A stretch of DNA of 37,038 bases, taken from Candidatus Rifleibacteriota bacterium. GTDB lineage: Bacteria; Muiribacteriota; Ozemobacteria; Ozemobacterales; Ozemobacteraceae. Of this stretch, positions 15,101-23,593 are shown in pieces. Each line of letters starts with the position of its first letter. Within the stretch, counting starts at the first letter, position 1. Below the pieces are notes generated by a model, which saw only the letters and a list, made by a program, of their open reading frames with translations, was not told the origin of the DNA and ran no database searches. Both the position numbers and the translations under genes were made by a program. Location of the stretch: the NCBI GenBank assembly GCA_012520995.1, contig JAAYNI010000041.1, positions 1 through 37,038 of the forward strand, given 5' to 3'.

Positions 15101-18100
15101 AACACCTCTATTGGCTTGCCAAGAAAATTAACTCTAACAGAGCGGCGGCAACCGCTATGGCAGTTTTTTGCCTGATTGCCGCTGTTTTTATGACGGCAAG
15201 CCTGAACAGAGCAAAAGCCTCGGACAGTCTTCAAACAGAGCTGCAAGAAGAAAATTCAAATGCTGAAAACATCATTTCTGATGAAACTGAAAAAGACACA
15301 AAGAATTCTGTCGCAGAATCCGCCGAACTTTTAACTGAAGAGCATAAAGCGCAACTTAGAGGCTCAACATCAGGAGGACACGGAAAAGATGTTTTTCTGG
15401 TAGAACCTTCCGATGCTCAATTTTATGAAGGCGGATACGCCTATGATATAACTGTCGAACCTATAGAAGTTGAAATATCATACAGCAAACCCGCTGATGT
15501 AAAAACAACTCAAGAAACAGAACCCGAAATAGCAACTCCTGCCGAAGATGCTATTTCATATGAAACCTCTGCTGACAAAGTCTTCACAGAAGATATTGCT
15601 GACCAGGAAAAGCCGACAAAAACCTCTACGCCCGGCGAAGAAGGCACAATAGGCAGCGATACCGCCACTCTGGCATATCAAGACGACTTTATAGAGCTTG
15701 AGATTATAGATCTGCCGGAAGAAACAGAAGACATATCACTTTCAGAATTGGATGAAAAAGAACTGGCGGAACGGCAAAAAGACTTAGAAATAATTCAAAA
15801 GAGCATGGGCGACGAAGAAAGCCAATCCGAAGCTCTTAAACAAGCCAAGCTCTTCTGGGGTGAAACAGAAAAACCCAAGAAAAAAGGCTACAATCTGAAC
15901 ATATCAGGAACCAAAACCTTCGATCTTAAGAGATCAGATATTTCCGGCGATGTAGGACACTTCATTTCCAAATATCCGGACGCGCACCCTGGAAGCAAGA
16001 TAGACCAGAGCCTTCACTTGGAAATAAATGGAAACATCACAGAAAACGCGACAGTTCACGCCGTCTTGGATGACACCGAAACAGAGGACAGAAGATTCAC
16101 TGTAGATATAAACACGCCTAAATGGCATCTGGTCTTGGGTGATTTTCAATTCAAAATAGACAACGCCGAACTTTCCGTCTTTCCGAAAGAAACTCGAGGC
16201 ATACTGGCTCACGGCCGTTTCACCAAAAATTACGAGGCCATGTACATATTCGCTCAATCCAAAGGCGTATCTAGACGCGAGCAATTCAGAGGAGCAGGTC
16301 AACAGCAAGAATACAGATTGCAGGGGTCTCCTGTTTTACAAAACTCGGAAAAAATCACAATTGACGGAAGACCTATAACCAGGGGCATAGATTACTTAAT
16401 AGACTATGACGACGGTCTCATCAAATTTTTGCCTAAAGTTCTGCCTATTGAAATAACCTCTTGGATAGTAGTCGAATATGAACTTACCAAAGATGCCATG
16501 CCATTCAAACGAAATATGTATGGCACAAGACAAATATATAAAAAGGACGAAAACCGAAAACTGGCTCTCACTTGGTTGAAGGAAGTTGACGACACCTCCG
16601 GCAAAAACAAAACCGACAGTGATACAGCAAGTTCCACAAGCCAGATTACTCCTATGAGCCATGACTTGCTCTTTGGCGATTTCCATTGGAAACTTTCCGA
16701 GCAGTTCTCATTAGAAGGGGAAATAGCCAAGTCAAAATTCGAAGCGGACAAAAAGAATCTGCCAAGCGCTCCCGAAACTAAAAAAGCCTATGCGGGAAGA
16801 ATAGAACTGACAGGAGAAAGCTCCCGAATGAAAGCAGATTTGTCGCACAAACGCTCTGAGGCAGGGTTCAAAGCAATCGGCAGAGAAAAGGGAATAATAG
16901 AAGTGGGCGAAAGAGGTCCAATGGATGACGTGCGTCTGACAAACATGCGTTTGACTTTTAAACTAAGCAACTTCTGGAGCATTTTTGCAGAAGGCGAAAA
17001 AACCGAAACAAACCTGGATGAAAACCCGGCTGAATCCAGCGTTGATTTGGAGCTGAGAAACGCAGGCATTATCTTTGAACGTGAAAAACACAAAGAAAGA
17101 TTCGAAATACGCAAAGGCAAGCAGATTGACAGAGAATTATCTGCTACAAAACAAGGCGATCTGACTAAAAACACGGCTGCCGCTGTATATGACAGAACTT
17201 TCGGAGCAGTTAAAACTCAAGCCAAATACGATCTTGTGGAATATGTCGATGCCATAAACATAGCCTCAGGCTCAAAAGTCATTCAAACCTTTGCCAACGC
17301 ATCTTCCAGAAAAGCCGGCAACTTCAGCTGGACCGCTTCTGTCTCCGAGATAAGGGTCGATGACGGATTCGTAAGCGAAGGGCCAAGATCTGAAACCAAC
17401 AACTGGACTTTGGATGTCTCTTACGATCCCTCACGCAAATTCTCTGCCAGAGGCGAATTCCAATTCAGACGCGAAGATGACTTTTATAATAATTCCAGAA
17501 ATGACAGCGCCATAATCGACTCAAACATAAAATATGAGCCCACTCAAGACATAAAAACGCAACTTAAATACAAGATAGAAAACACCTCGAAAATCACAAG
17601 AGATCCTTCATTGGATCCCGTAGATTATATAGTTCCTGACAGTCTGCCTACTTCAGAAAAGGAAAAAACTGAGGTTATAAACAGGTTTGAAAACCCGGTC
17701 GAGAAAATCACCGCAAGCTTTATGACAGACTATCGCATTACAGACAGAATCTCAGCCTATGTGGATTTGAGAAGACGCGAGATCAATGACAAGCACACAA
17801 AGCTGAATATCTCTGAAATAGACAGACAAACCTATGAACTTAAGTTTACTCCTCTGAAAAATATAATGGTCATAGCGGAATATGACAAAGGTTACAGCAT
17901 AAACAATGACAGCAAAAGCCGTTTAGACGACACAGGGAAGCTTTTGCAAATCAACAGTGAGCTGAAAAATGGCTACAAGCTTGAACTTTCATATGAGATT
18001 TACGAAGAAGACGACATTTACGCCAGCCAAAACGACAAAACGGTCAAAAGCAAGATTTTGGATCTTCAACGGGCATTATCTCCAAAACTCACTGTTGGAA

Positions 18101-18408
18101 TGGCTTTGCAGCACGACAACATAAGCTCGGCAACCCCCTCAAAAGAGTTTGAAAAACGCGTCTTTGCAACCTACACCCCGGCAAACTTCAATAAGCGATA
18201 TAAACTCTTCGCAAATCACACTGATATAGAAAACGTTCAGAAAAAAGAAGATGGAAGCAGATATGAATACGGCCTCTCCTTCTCGCAATTTATTGGCGCC
18301 GATACAATGCTTGACGGCGAAATTAAACGAGTGCATTCCGACAAAACCGCCCTTGGCGATGCCTATTCAGCTACAGTTATAAACGCCAAAATGGTTATCA
18401 CATTCTGA
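15097..18408 (+). CDS. Large putative outer-membrane beta-barrel protein
   Basis: The 1103-residue protein has an N-terminal signal segment (about 16-41, with cleavage near AKA-S) and an acidic low-complexity region (45-260, rich in Glu, Thr and Ser). From about 263 to the end it consists of alternating beta strands ending in a hydrophobic strand with terminal Phe (NAKMVITF), typical of outer-membrane proteins. At about 418-445, KITIDGRPITRGIDYLIDYD followed by DGLIKF resembles the strand repeat seen in SprA-like and other large outer-membrane proteins. It may be a translocon, porin or structural barrel. ATG overlaps the recombinase stop (ATGA), so it is co-expressed with it. The 3' end overlaps the convergent lpxK by 11 bp. 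The family is unknown to me. Confidence 0.75.
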   Translation: MKHLYWLAKKINSNRAAATAMAVFCLIAAVFMTASLNRAKASDSLQTELQEENSNAENIISDETEKDTKNSVAESAELLTEEHKAQLRGSTSGGHGKDVFLVEPSDAQFYEGGYAYDITVEPIEVEISYSKPADVKTTQETEPEIATPAEDAISYETSADKVFTEDIADQEKPTKTSTPGEEGTIGSDTATLAYQDDFIELEIIDLPEETEDISLSELDEKELAERQKDLEIIQKSMGDEESQSEALKQAKLFWGETEKPKKKGYNLNISGTKTFDLKRSDISGDVGHFISKYPDAHPGSKIDQSLHLEINGNITENATVHAVLDDTETEDRRFTVDINTPKWHLVLGDFQFKIDNAELSVFPKETRGILAHGRFTKNYEAMYIFAQSKGVSRREQFRGAGQQQEYRLQGSPVLQNSEKITIDGRPITRGIDYLIDYDDGLIKFLPKVLPIEITSWIVVEYELTKDAMPFKRNMYGTRQIYKKDENRKLALTWLKEVDDTSGKNKTDSDTASSTSQITPMSHDLLFGDFHWKLSEQFSLEGEIAKSKFEADKKNLPSAPETKKAYAGRIELTGESSRMKADLSHKRSEAGFKAIGREKGIIEVGERGPMDDVRLTNMRLTFKLSNFWSIFAEGEKTETNLDENPAESSVDLELRNAGIIFEREKHKERFEIRKGKQIDRELSATKQGDLTKNTAAAVYDRTFGAVKTQAKYDLVEYVDAINIASGSKVIQTFANASSRKAGNFSWTASVSEIRVDDGFVSEGPRSETNNWTLDVSYDPSRKFSARGEFQFRREDDFYNNSRNDSAIIDSNIKYEPTQDIKTQLKYKIENTSKITRDPSLDPVDYIVPDSLPTSEKEKTEVINRFENPVEKITASFMTDYRITDRISAYVDLRRREINDKHTKLNISEIDRQTYELKFTPLKNIMVIAEYDKGYSINNDSKSRLDDTGKLLQINSELKNGYKLELSYEIYEEDDIYASQNDKTVKSKILDLQRALSPKLTVGMALQHDNISSATPSKEFEKRVFATYTPANFNKRYKLFANHTDIENVQKKEDGSRYEYGLSFSQFIGADTMLDGEIKRVHSDKTALGDAYSATVINAKMVITF

Positions 18409-19399
18409 TTCCCGCTTTTTCAAGCTCCTCAGTGAATGTGAGGCCTGATAGCGGAGCAGAAACTATTTTCAAATGGTGGATATCATACTTGAGGCGAAGT
18501 TTTTCAGGTATTTTTACCAAGTCTTTTTCGGTACATATCATTTTGAGTCCCTCTTCTTGGCAATATTGCCCAAAAGCTTCAATTTCCTCTTTTGTGTAAG
18601 CGTGGTGGTCTCTCAACTCAACCGGAATCTTAGGCTCAATCCCCAGAGAAGCCAACTGAGCATAAAAACTTTTTGGATTGCCTATCGCTGAGAGAGCCAG
18701 AAATTTTTTGTCAGCAAACTCTTCCAAAGCCTCTCCCTTTCCATTGTAAACGCCTTCTGTCTTGGTCATAACCTTGATTATTGGAATATCCGAAGCATAT
18801 TCTCTCAAACGCCTTTTTTCAGCATCTATTTTTTCAGAGGATACACTTTCACATCTGGTCAACATCAAAACATCCGCCTCTTTCAAACGTTCCATAGGCT
18901 CTCTTAAACGCCCGTAAGGTAAAAGACGGGCATATTTGTCGCTGATTGTGGCATCCCAAAGAACTATGTTTAAATCAGGCATTAAACGTCTGTATTGAAA
19001 ACCGTCGTCAAGAAAAATAAGTTCCGGTTTAAATTTTATCTGAGCCATTTTGGCAGAATGAGCCCGATTTTTGCCTATCAGTATTGGCACATCAGGAAAA
19101 TGTTTGTGCATAAGAATTGACTCATCAGTCAGCCCTTCTACGAGGTTGTCATCAGACAAAAGCTCATAATAGCTGCGTTCATAGTTCGACCTGTAACCGC
19201 GAGTCAAAACAAGCCTTTTTCGTCCTGCAGTTTCTTTCAGCAACGCCAAAAGCAAAGGGGTTTTTCCTGTGCCGCCAGTGCTGAGATTGCCGACTGAAAT
19301 AACCTTGGCTTCCGGGGAAAATTTCAAAAAATCAAAACAGTCGAAAAACTTTCTCTCACTCTTGGTTACAGAAGCATATAAAGAAGTCAAAAAACTCAT
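18398..19399 (-). CDS. lpxK: Tetraacyldisaccharide 4'-kinase
   Basis: The 333-residue enzyme phosphorylates the 4' position of the lipid A disaccharide, the sixth step of the Raetz pathway, at the inner membrane. The P-loop VGNLSTGGTGKTP (residues 36-48) and LDDGFQYRRLMPDLNIVLWDA are the two hallmark blocks. LTRCE, AIGNPKSFYAQL, DHHAYT and TEKDLVKIP follow in the usual order. The length fits the family. Its ATG overlaps the previous gene stop by one base (TAATG), so expression is coupled to the pyruvyl transferase. Presence of lpxK implies an LPS-bearing outer membrane. The N-terminal hydrophobic anchor is shorter than in many homologues. Confidence 0.93.
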   Translation of the reverse strand: MSFLTSLYASVTKSERKFFDCFDFLKFSPEAKVISVGNLSTGGTGKTPLLLALLKETAGRKRLVLTRGYRSNYERSYYELLSDDNLVEGLTDESILMHKHFPDVPILIGKNRAHSAKMAQIKFKPELIFLDDGFQYRRLMPDLNIVLWDATISDKYARLLPYGRLREPMERLKEADVLMLTRCESVSSEKIDAEKRRLREYASDIPIIKVMTKTEGVYNGKGEALEEFADKKFLALSAIGNPKSFYAQLASLGIEPKIPVELRDHHAYTKEEIEAFGQYCQEEGLKMICTEKDLVKIPEKLRLKYDIHHLKIVSAPLSGLTFTEELEKAGIRM

Positions 19400-20364
19400 T
19401 ATTTAAAATTTTCCTTAATATATTCTCTTAATTCCTGCTTCATTCTATTGAAAATGAAGCAGTTTTCTTCTGAAAAACCCTTGCGGGCACTCGCAAACTT
19501 TGAGTTTTTCAAAGAAAAATCAGGGATCCCTGTCTCTCTGCAAAGTTCGGAAACCTTTGAGTCATAAGGAGCAAACTTGCAAGACAAGCTGCTTCTGGCT
19601 GCTAACAAAGCCATATGATAGCGCATAGCGCAAACTTTCTCAGCCTTTCGTAAAAGCTTTTCAAAGTCGGTTAGAGATTTTACAAGAACCGCCTCTTGTT
19701 CGTAAAGCTTTTCCAAAAATACTTTGTCTTCCATTCTGCAAGCGACAGGCAATATTTTTTGTCCATTAAGATTTTTCGGAAGTAAATCAGATGGAATATT
19801 GAAATCTTTAAAAGGTCTTAGGTTTATCAATAACAAACCGTCTTTTTTCGGCTCAATAGAATCGCAAAGAAAAAGTCCCCAAGAAAGATCCGTGCCTCTG
19901 AAAGCCTTTCCGGATTCTCCTCCCAGATTTTTATAAAGCTCAAGCGAGTATGAATCTCTCAACCAAGCTTTATCAACAAACTTCAAAGCAATTCTTGAAA
20001 AAAGTTTTCCAAGAGGGCTTTTCAAAGGACCTAAACCTGCGCCCAAAAGCACAACCTTGCAGCCGGCTAGCTTTGCAATAAACATGCGCAAAGCATAAAA
20101 TGTGACTCCTTCTAGAGAAGCATCTTGAAGAATGCCGCCGGAAAAAACTGCCAAATCGCAAGCAAAAGCCTTTTTAAAAAAGCTTAAAGCCGCGATAAAA
20201 CCTCGCCTTTTTACTGGTTTGGCTGACAAGTTATGCCGCTTATCGGCGACAAAAGAATGGCCTGCAGTGACAAAAACCTCAGAATTCTTAGGCAAAAGCT
20301 CTAAGAGTCCTGAGAGTATTAATTCATCGCCTAAGTTGCCCTCGCCGTAAAAGCCGACCGCCAT
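19399..20364 (-). CDS. Polysaccharide pyruvyl transferase family protein (CsaB-like)
   Basis: The 321-residue protein starts MAVGFYGEGNLGDELIL, the N-terminal nucleotide-binding loop of the CsaB/PS_pyruv_trans family. It continues with VFSGGILQDASLEGVTFY, LGAGLGPLKSP, DKAWLRDSYSLEL and the C-terminal AMRYHMALLAA motif, which carries the conserved Arg-x-His. Members transfer ketal pyruvate from phosphoenolpyruvate to cell-wall or capsular sugars. Sitting one base before lpxK suggests the acceptor is LPS or an outer-surface glycan, which is inference. I reject an in-frame ATG at 20412 because its 16-residue extension is encoded by a TTTTCGTGGTTTC dispersed repeat. A clear Shine-Dalgarno site is missing at either start. 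Confidence 0.87.
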   Translation of the reverse strand: MAVGFYGEGNLGDELILSGLLELLPKNSEVFVTAGHSFVADKRHNLSAKPVKRRGFIAALSFFKKAFACDLAVFSGGILQDASLEGVTFYALRMFIAKLAGCKVVLLGAGLGPLKSPLGKLFSRIALKFVDKAWLRDSYSLELYKNLGGESGKAFRGTDLSWGLFLCDSIEPKKDGLLLINLRPFKDFNIPSDLLPKNLNGQKILPVACRMEDKVFLEKLYEQEAVLVKSLTDFEKLLRKAEKVCAMRYHMALLAARSSLSCKFAPYDSKVSELCRETGIPDFSLKNSKFASARKGFSEENCFIFNRMKQELREYIKENFK

Positions 20365-20394
20365 TATTTTTAAATTCACAGAAACAAAAACCTT

Positions 20395-20545
20395 TTGAAA
20401 CCACGAAAACAAAATACTTTTCTAAACCACAGAACACACAGAATACACGGAAAAAGAACAATAACATTTTTTATCCGCAGATTACACAGATGGGATTTTT
20501 AAGCTCAGCTTAAAAATCAGTGCCGCGTGACACGTGGCGAGTGGC
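20395..20545. repeat. Composite dispersed repeat, copy 3, with perfect palindrome
   Basis: Modules in order: TTGAAACCACGAAAAC (about 20395-20410), TTTCTAAACCACAGAACACACAGAATACACGG (about 20420-20451), TTATCCGCAGATTACACAGATGGG (20471-20494), the palindrome GATTTTTAAGCT/AGCTTAAAAATC with a single base between arms (20494-20518), and GTGACACGTGGCGAGTGGCG (about 20526-20545). The same modules are met singly at 228-281, 1662-1706, 4857-4982 and 7319-7340. The first module forms the false N-terminus of the pyruvyl transferase ORF. Confidence 0.8.
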
Positions 20546-20565
20546 GCGCAAGGACTAAACTCCAT

Positions 20566-20700
20566 AAAAATATAAATATTTTTACAGCGTTCGTTTGCTC
20601 AATAGCAATTTCGAGATGCCTATATTACTAAGCAGATACTGATTTGCATTAATATTTTAGAATAAAAATCGGTAAAATATTCTACACGCCGCTGGTTATT
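20566..20700. other. Gene-free stretch with a diverged repeat
   Basis: ATAAAAATATAAATATTTTTAC with CGTTCGTTTGCTC (20566-20601) resembles 7447-7483. Beyond that I see only AT-rich sequence with no coding frame. Together with 20413-20957 this makes an about 590-base gap between hutU and the pyruvyl transferase. Confidence 0.4.
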
Positions 20701-20729
20701 AGAATCTGCGTTTAAGAAAGTAATGCGAT

Positions 20730-20817
20730 GCAAAAACGATTTTAGTTTTTGCAAAGTCTCAGTTTAAAAGAGATATTTAGCAAAGTTATTTGATAAATAG
20801 CTCGTTTGAACTGAGAC
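20730..20817. ncRNA. Structured non-coding element: two adjacent hairpins
   Basis: GCAAAAAC (20730-20737) pairs perfectly with GTTTTTGC (20745-20752). Directly after it, 30-nt arms 20756-20785 and 20788-20817 form a long hairpin with only two bases between arms and 25 of 30 positions paired (26 with a G-U). Such a long near-palindrome in otherwise AT-rich sequence is not expected by chance. It could be a transcribed small RNA, a folded single-strand recombination substrate, or a miniature inverted-repeat element. No T-run follows, so it is not a standard terminator. The RNA label is the most tentative part; the fold itself is seen directly. Confidence 0.45.
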
Positions 20818-20861
20818 ACGATCAAAAATTATAGAATATAATTTTTTAGCATTGCTTTCTT

Positions 20862-20945
20862 CATCTGTGTAAATCTGTGTCATCTGCGGATTTTAAAGTT
20901 TTTGGGTTCTTATCTGTGTTCATCTGTGTAATCTGTGAATAGTTT
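20862..20945. repeat. ATCTGTGTAAATCTGTG dispersed repeat
   Basis: CATCTGTGTAAATCTGTGTC and ATCTGCGGATT, then TATCTGTGTTCATCTGTGTAATCTGTGAATAG, form two related tracts downstream of the hutU stop. They are the reverse strand of the ATCCACAGATTACACAGAT module seen at 7319 and 20471. An 81-codon minus-strand ORF running through here is a by-product of the repeat. Confidence 0.7.
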
Positions 20946-20957
20946 TGTCTTTTAAAA

Positions 20958-22979
20958 TTAATCGAAGATCTTGGCGATCGCTTTTTGAACTTTGTCTTCA
21001 TCTGGGATAAAAGGCAAAGTGATATGAGTGCCTGATTTTCGGTTATTAACTTCAGCAGCCACGCCCAAAGCATTTTCGCATCTGCCCCAAGCGCGTCTGG
21101 ATACACCGCAAAGAGTATCCCACATCATAGCGGATTTGATAATAGCGTCTATTCGCTCGCTGCCGTCCAGAACCAGTCCGAACCCGCCATTTATCGACTT
21201 GCTTATGCCTACTCCGCCGCCGTTATGGAGAGCCACTAAGCTCATGCCTCTTGCCGCATTGCCTGCATAGCAGTGAACAGCCATATCTGCAGTAATATTG
21301 CTTCCGTCTTTGATGTTGGCGGTTTCTCTGTATGGCGAATCCGTGCCGCCTGTGTCATGGTGGTCTCTGCCGATCATTATGGGGCCAGTAAGACCTTTTC
21401 TGACCAGCTCGTTAAACTTGAGAGCTATGTTTGTGCGGCCGTCAGCATCCTGATAAAGAATTCTGGCCTGAGTGCCTACCACAAGAGAGTTTTTTTCCGC
21501 ATCTCTGATCCAAATATAGTTGTCTCTGTCCTGAGCTCTGCGATCAGGATTGATACATTCCATAGCGGCTTTATCTGTTACAGCCAAATCGGATTTTTTG
21601 CCTGAGAGACACACCCATCTGAAAGGTCCATAGCCATAGTCGAAAAGCATGGGTCCCATAATGTCTTCGACATATGAAGGAAAAATAAATCCTTCTCTGG
21701 GATCATGTCCGTTTTTGCATATTTCCTTGACTCCGCTGTCGTACACAGCTCTCATGAAGGCATTTCCGTAATCGAAGAAATAGGTGCCATTTTTAACCAG
21801 ATTTTTAATAGCTGAGAAATGAGCTTTAAGAGACTTGTCTACCAGCTTCACAAACTTTTCTCTGTCTTCAGCCAGCATTTTGGTTCTTTCCTCAAAAGTC
21901 AATCCTTGCGGGCAATAACCGCCGTCATAGACAGCATGACAGGAAGTCTGGTCTGAAAGCAGGTGGATTTTTATATTCTCTTTTGCGGCATATTCAAGCA
22001 AATCTACTATATTTCCATGAAAAGCTACAGAAAGAGGTTTTTTGTTCTTGAGATATTCAGCCGCCAAATCAAAAGCTTCTTTCGGAGTATCCGCAACCTG
22101 CTGAACCCAGCCCTGTTCAAGGCGGGTTTCGATTCTGCTTCTGTCGACTTCGGCGACAACAGCCACTCCGCCGGCCATTTCCATAGCTTTCGGCTGAGCG
22201 CCGCTCATACCGCCCAAGCCTGAAGAGACAAACAAATAGCCTTCAAGGTGTTCATCATTTTTCAAACCGTATTTCAAACGAGCTGCATTCACCAAGGTAT
22301 TGAAAGTGCCATGAACTATGCCTTGCGGACCTATGTACATCCAACCACCGGCAGTCATTTGTCCGTAGTTGGAAACGCCGAGCTGCATGGCTCTGTGCCA
22401 TTCTTCCTGATTGTCAAAGAGCCCGACAAAGAGACCGTTTGTGATAATTACTCTGGGAGCTGTAGGAGAAGATTTGAAGAGTCCGAGGGGATGCCCCGAC
22501 ATTACAGCCAAAGTAGTGTTTTCATCAAGAACTTCAAGGTATTTCATGATAAGGCGGTATTGCATCCAGTTTTGGCAAACCTGGCCTGTTTCGCCGTAGG
22601 TTACAAGCTCATAGGGGTAAAGAGCCACAGCAAAATCCAAGTTGTTGTCTATCATTACCTGGAAGGCTTTGCCGTCCACGCATTTGCCTTTATACTCATC
22701 AATTGGCTTGCCGTAAATGCGGCCTTCAGGTCTGAATCTGTAGCCGTATATTCTGCCGTGAGTTTTCAGTTCTTCCAAAAACTCGGGAATCAACTGGTCA
22801 TGAAACTTTTCCGGAATGTATCTCAGAGCGTTTTTCAGAGCCGTAATAGTATCAGATTTGCTGAGGTTAAATCCTCTGTCGGGGGCTCTTCTTATGCCTT
22901 TTTCAAACTTGGGATAATCAGGAAGAAAATCATCCAGCTTAATTGTCATAGCCGCAGAAACGTCAATATTGCCAATCAT
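20958..22979 (-). CDS. hutU: Urocanate hydratase (long form)
   Basis: The 673-residue cytoplasmic enzyme converts urocanate to imidazolonepropionate with tightly bound NAD+, the second step of histidine degradation. Diagnostic blocks include QTGQVCQNWMQYR-like GETGQVCQNWMQYRLIM, SGHPLGLF, GGWMYIGPQGIVHGTFNT, SSGLGGMSGAQPKA (NAD loop), GGVAVVAEVDRSRIETR, SDQTSCHAVYDGGYCPQGL and GRDHHDTGGTDSPYRET. The length matches the about 675-residue subgroup (as in streptococci) rather than the about 555-residue Pseudomonas type. GGAGGT lies 5 bases before the ATG. No hutH, hutI, formiminotransferase or permease is adjacent, so any histidine pathway must be scattered. It is divergent from the RRM gene. Confidence 0.95.
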   Translation of the reverse strand: MIGNIDVSAAMTIKLDDFLPDYPKFEKGIRRAPDRGFNLSKSDTITALKNALRYIPEKFHDQLIPEFLEELKTHGRIYGYRFRPEGRIYGKPIDEYKGKCVDGKAFQVMIDNNLDFAVALYPYELVTYGETGQVCQNWMQYRLIMKYLEVLDENTTLAVMSGHPLGLFKSSPTAPRVIITNGLFVGLFDNQEEWHRAMQLGVSNYGQMTAGGWMYIGPQGIVHGTFNTLVNAARLKYGLKNDEHLEGYLFVSSGLGGMSGAQPKAMEMAGGVAVVAEVDRSRIETRLEQGWVQQVADTPKEAFDLAAEYLKNKKPLSVAFHGNIVDLLEYAAKENIKIHLLSDQTSCHAVYDGGYCPQGLTFEERTKMLAEDREKFVKLVDKSLKAHFSAIKNLVKNGTYFFDYGNAFMRAVYDSGVKEICKNGHDPREGFIFPSYVEDIMGPMLFDYGYGPFRWVCLSGKKSDLAVTDKAAMECINPDRRAQDRDNYIWIRDAEKNSLVVGTQARILYQDADGRTNIALKFNELVRKGLTGPIMIGRDHHDTGGTDSPYRETANIKDGSNITADMAVHCYAGNAARGMSLVALHNGGGVGISKSINGGFGLVLDGSERIDAIIKSAMMWDTLCGVSRRAWGRCENALGVAAEVNNRKSGTHITLPFIPDEDKVQKAIAKIFD

Positions 22980-23153
22980 TTAAGACCTCCGCCTTGAAAA
23001 ATTTATATATTGCAGAAATCCTAATATAATTATCCTTATTTGGCAATTTTAAGGATAAAAAACTTGATCTTTATAAAGATATATTGGAAACTGAATATAG
23101 AGGGGAGGCGTTCTACCTCCTAATGATTTATTGTATTAGAGGAGACCTTCAGC
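22980..23153. promoter_or_regulatory. Divergent intergenic region with 5' leader hairpin of the RRM gene
   Basis: This AT-rich spacer must contain the hutU and RRM gene promoters; TTGCCA with a 17-base gap to TAGGAT (minus strand, about 23020-23048) is a weak candidate for hutU. Ahead of the RRM gene, GGGAGG (23103-23108) pairs with CCTCCT (23116-23121). The same CTCCT could instead pair with the AGGAG Shine-Dalgarno site at 23140-23144. A 13-codon ORF (ATG 23123, stop 23162-23164) overlaps the RRM start out of frame. A two-state leader is possible but unproven. Confidence 0.35.
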
Positions 23154-23405
23154 ATGCCATCTAAAATTTTTGTCGGGAATCTGCCCTTCAGCGTTGACAA
23201 CCACCAGCTTGAAGAAGCATTCAAAAGCTTCGGCGAAGTCATAAGCGCCAAAGTAATTCAGGACAGACGAACCGGCAGGTCGAGAGGATACGGATTCGTA
23301 GAATTTTCAGAGCAAACTGCAGCAGAAGCAGCCGTTGACGGCAAAAACGGTCAAGAAATGAGCGGCAGAAAACTCACAGTCAGCTTGGCAAAAAAACAAG
23401 AATAG
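23154..23405 (+). CDS. RRM-domain RNA-binding protein
   Basis: The 83-residue protein is a single RNA recognition motif: RNP2 is KIFVGNLPF (3-11) and RNP1 is RSRGYGFVEF (about 42-51), each with the aromatic residues that stack on RNA bases. A short basic tail follows. Bacterial one-RRM proteins of this type (as in cyanobacterial Rbp) are often cold-induced and bind U- or G-rich RNA; targets here are unknown. GAGGAG sits 9 bases before the ATG, and a terminator follows, so it is monocistronic. The leader hairpin upstream could allow control of translation. Confidence 0.93.
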   Translation: MPSKIFVGNLPFSVDNHQLEEAFKSFGEVISAKVIQDRRTGRSRGYGFVEFSEQTAAEAAVDGKNGQEMSGRKLTVSLAKKQE

Positions 23406-23498
23406 AAACGAGCTTAAACTAAGAGAGGATAAAACCGGAAGAAACAGCGAACTTTTGTTTGCCGACACTTACTTCCGCTTTACACTTCAGATTAACCG

Positions 23499-23538
23499 CC
23501 GCAGGTTTTGCACACAAAGCCTGCGGGTTTTGTCTTTT
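23499..23538 (+). terminator. Rho-independent terminator of the RRM gene
   Basis: CCGCAGGTTTTG (23499-23510) pairs with CAAAGCCTGCGG (23515-23526) at 11 of 12 positions plus a wobble, with a CACA loop. GTTTTGTCTTTT follows. It lies about 95 bases after the RRM stop. Confidence 0.9.
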
Positions 23539-23593
23539 CTATAAGATTTTCAATTATTTAGCAACATCTCAAACCGCTTATCAGTTTCAGTGT

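Noticed and set aside
20365-20412. 16-residue N-terminal extension of the pyruvyl transferase
   Set aside because: It is encoded by a TTTTCGTGGTTTC repeat; the family motif starts at the internal Met.
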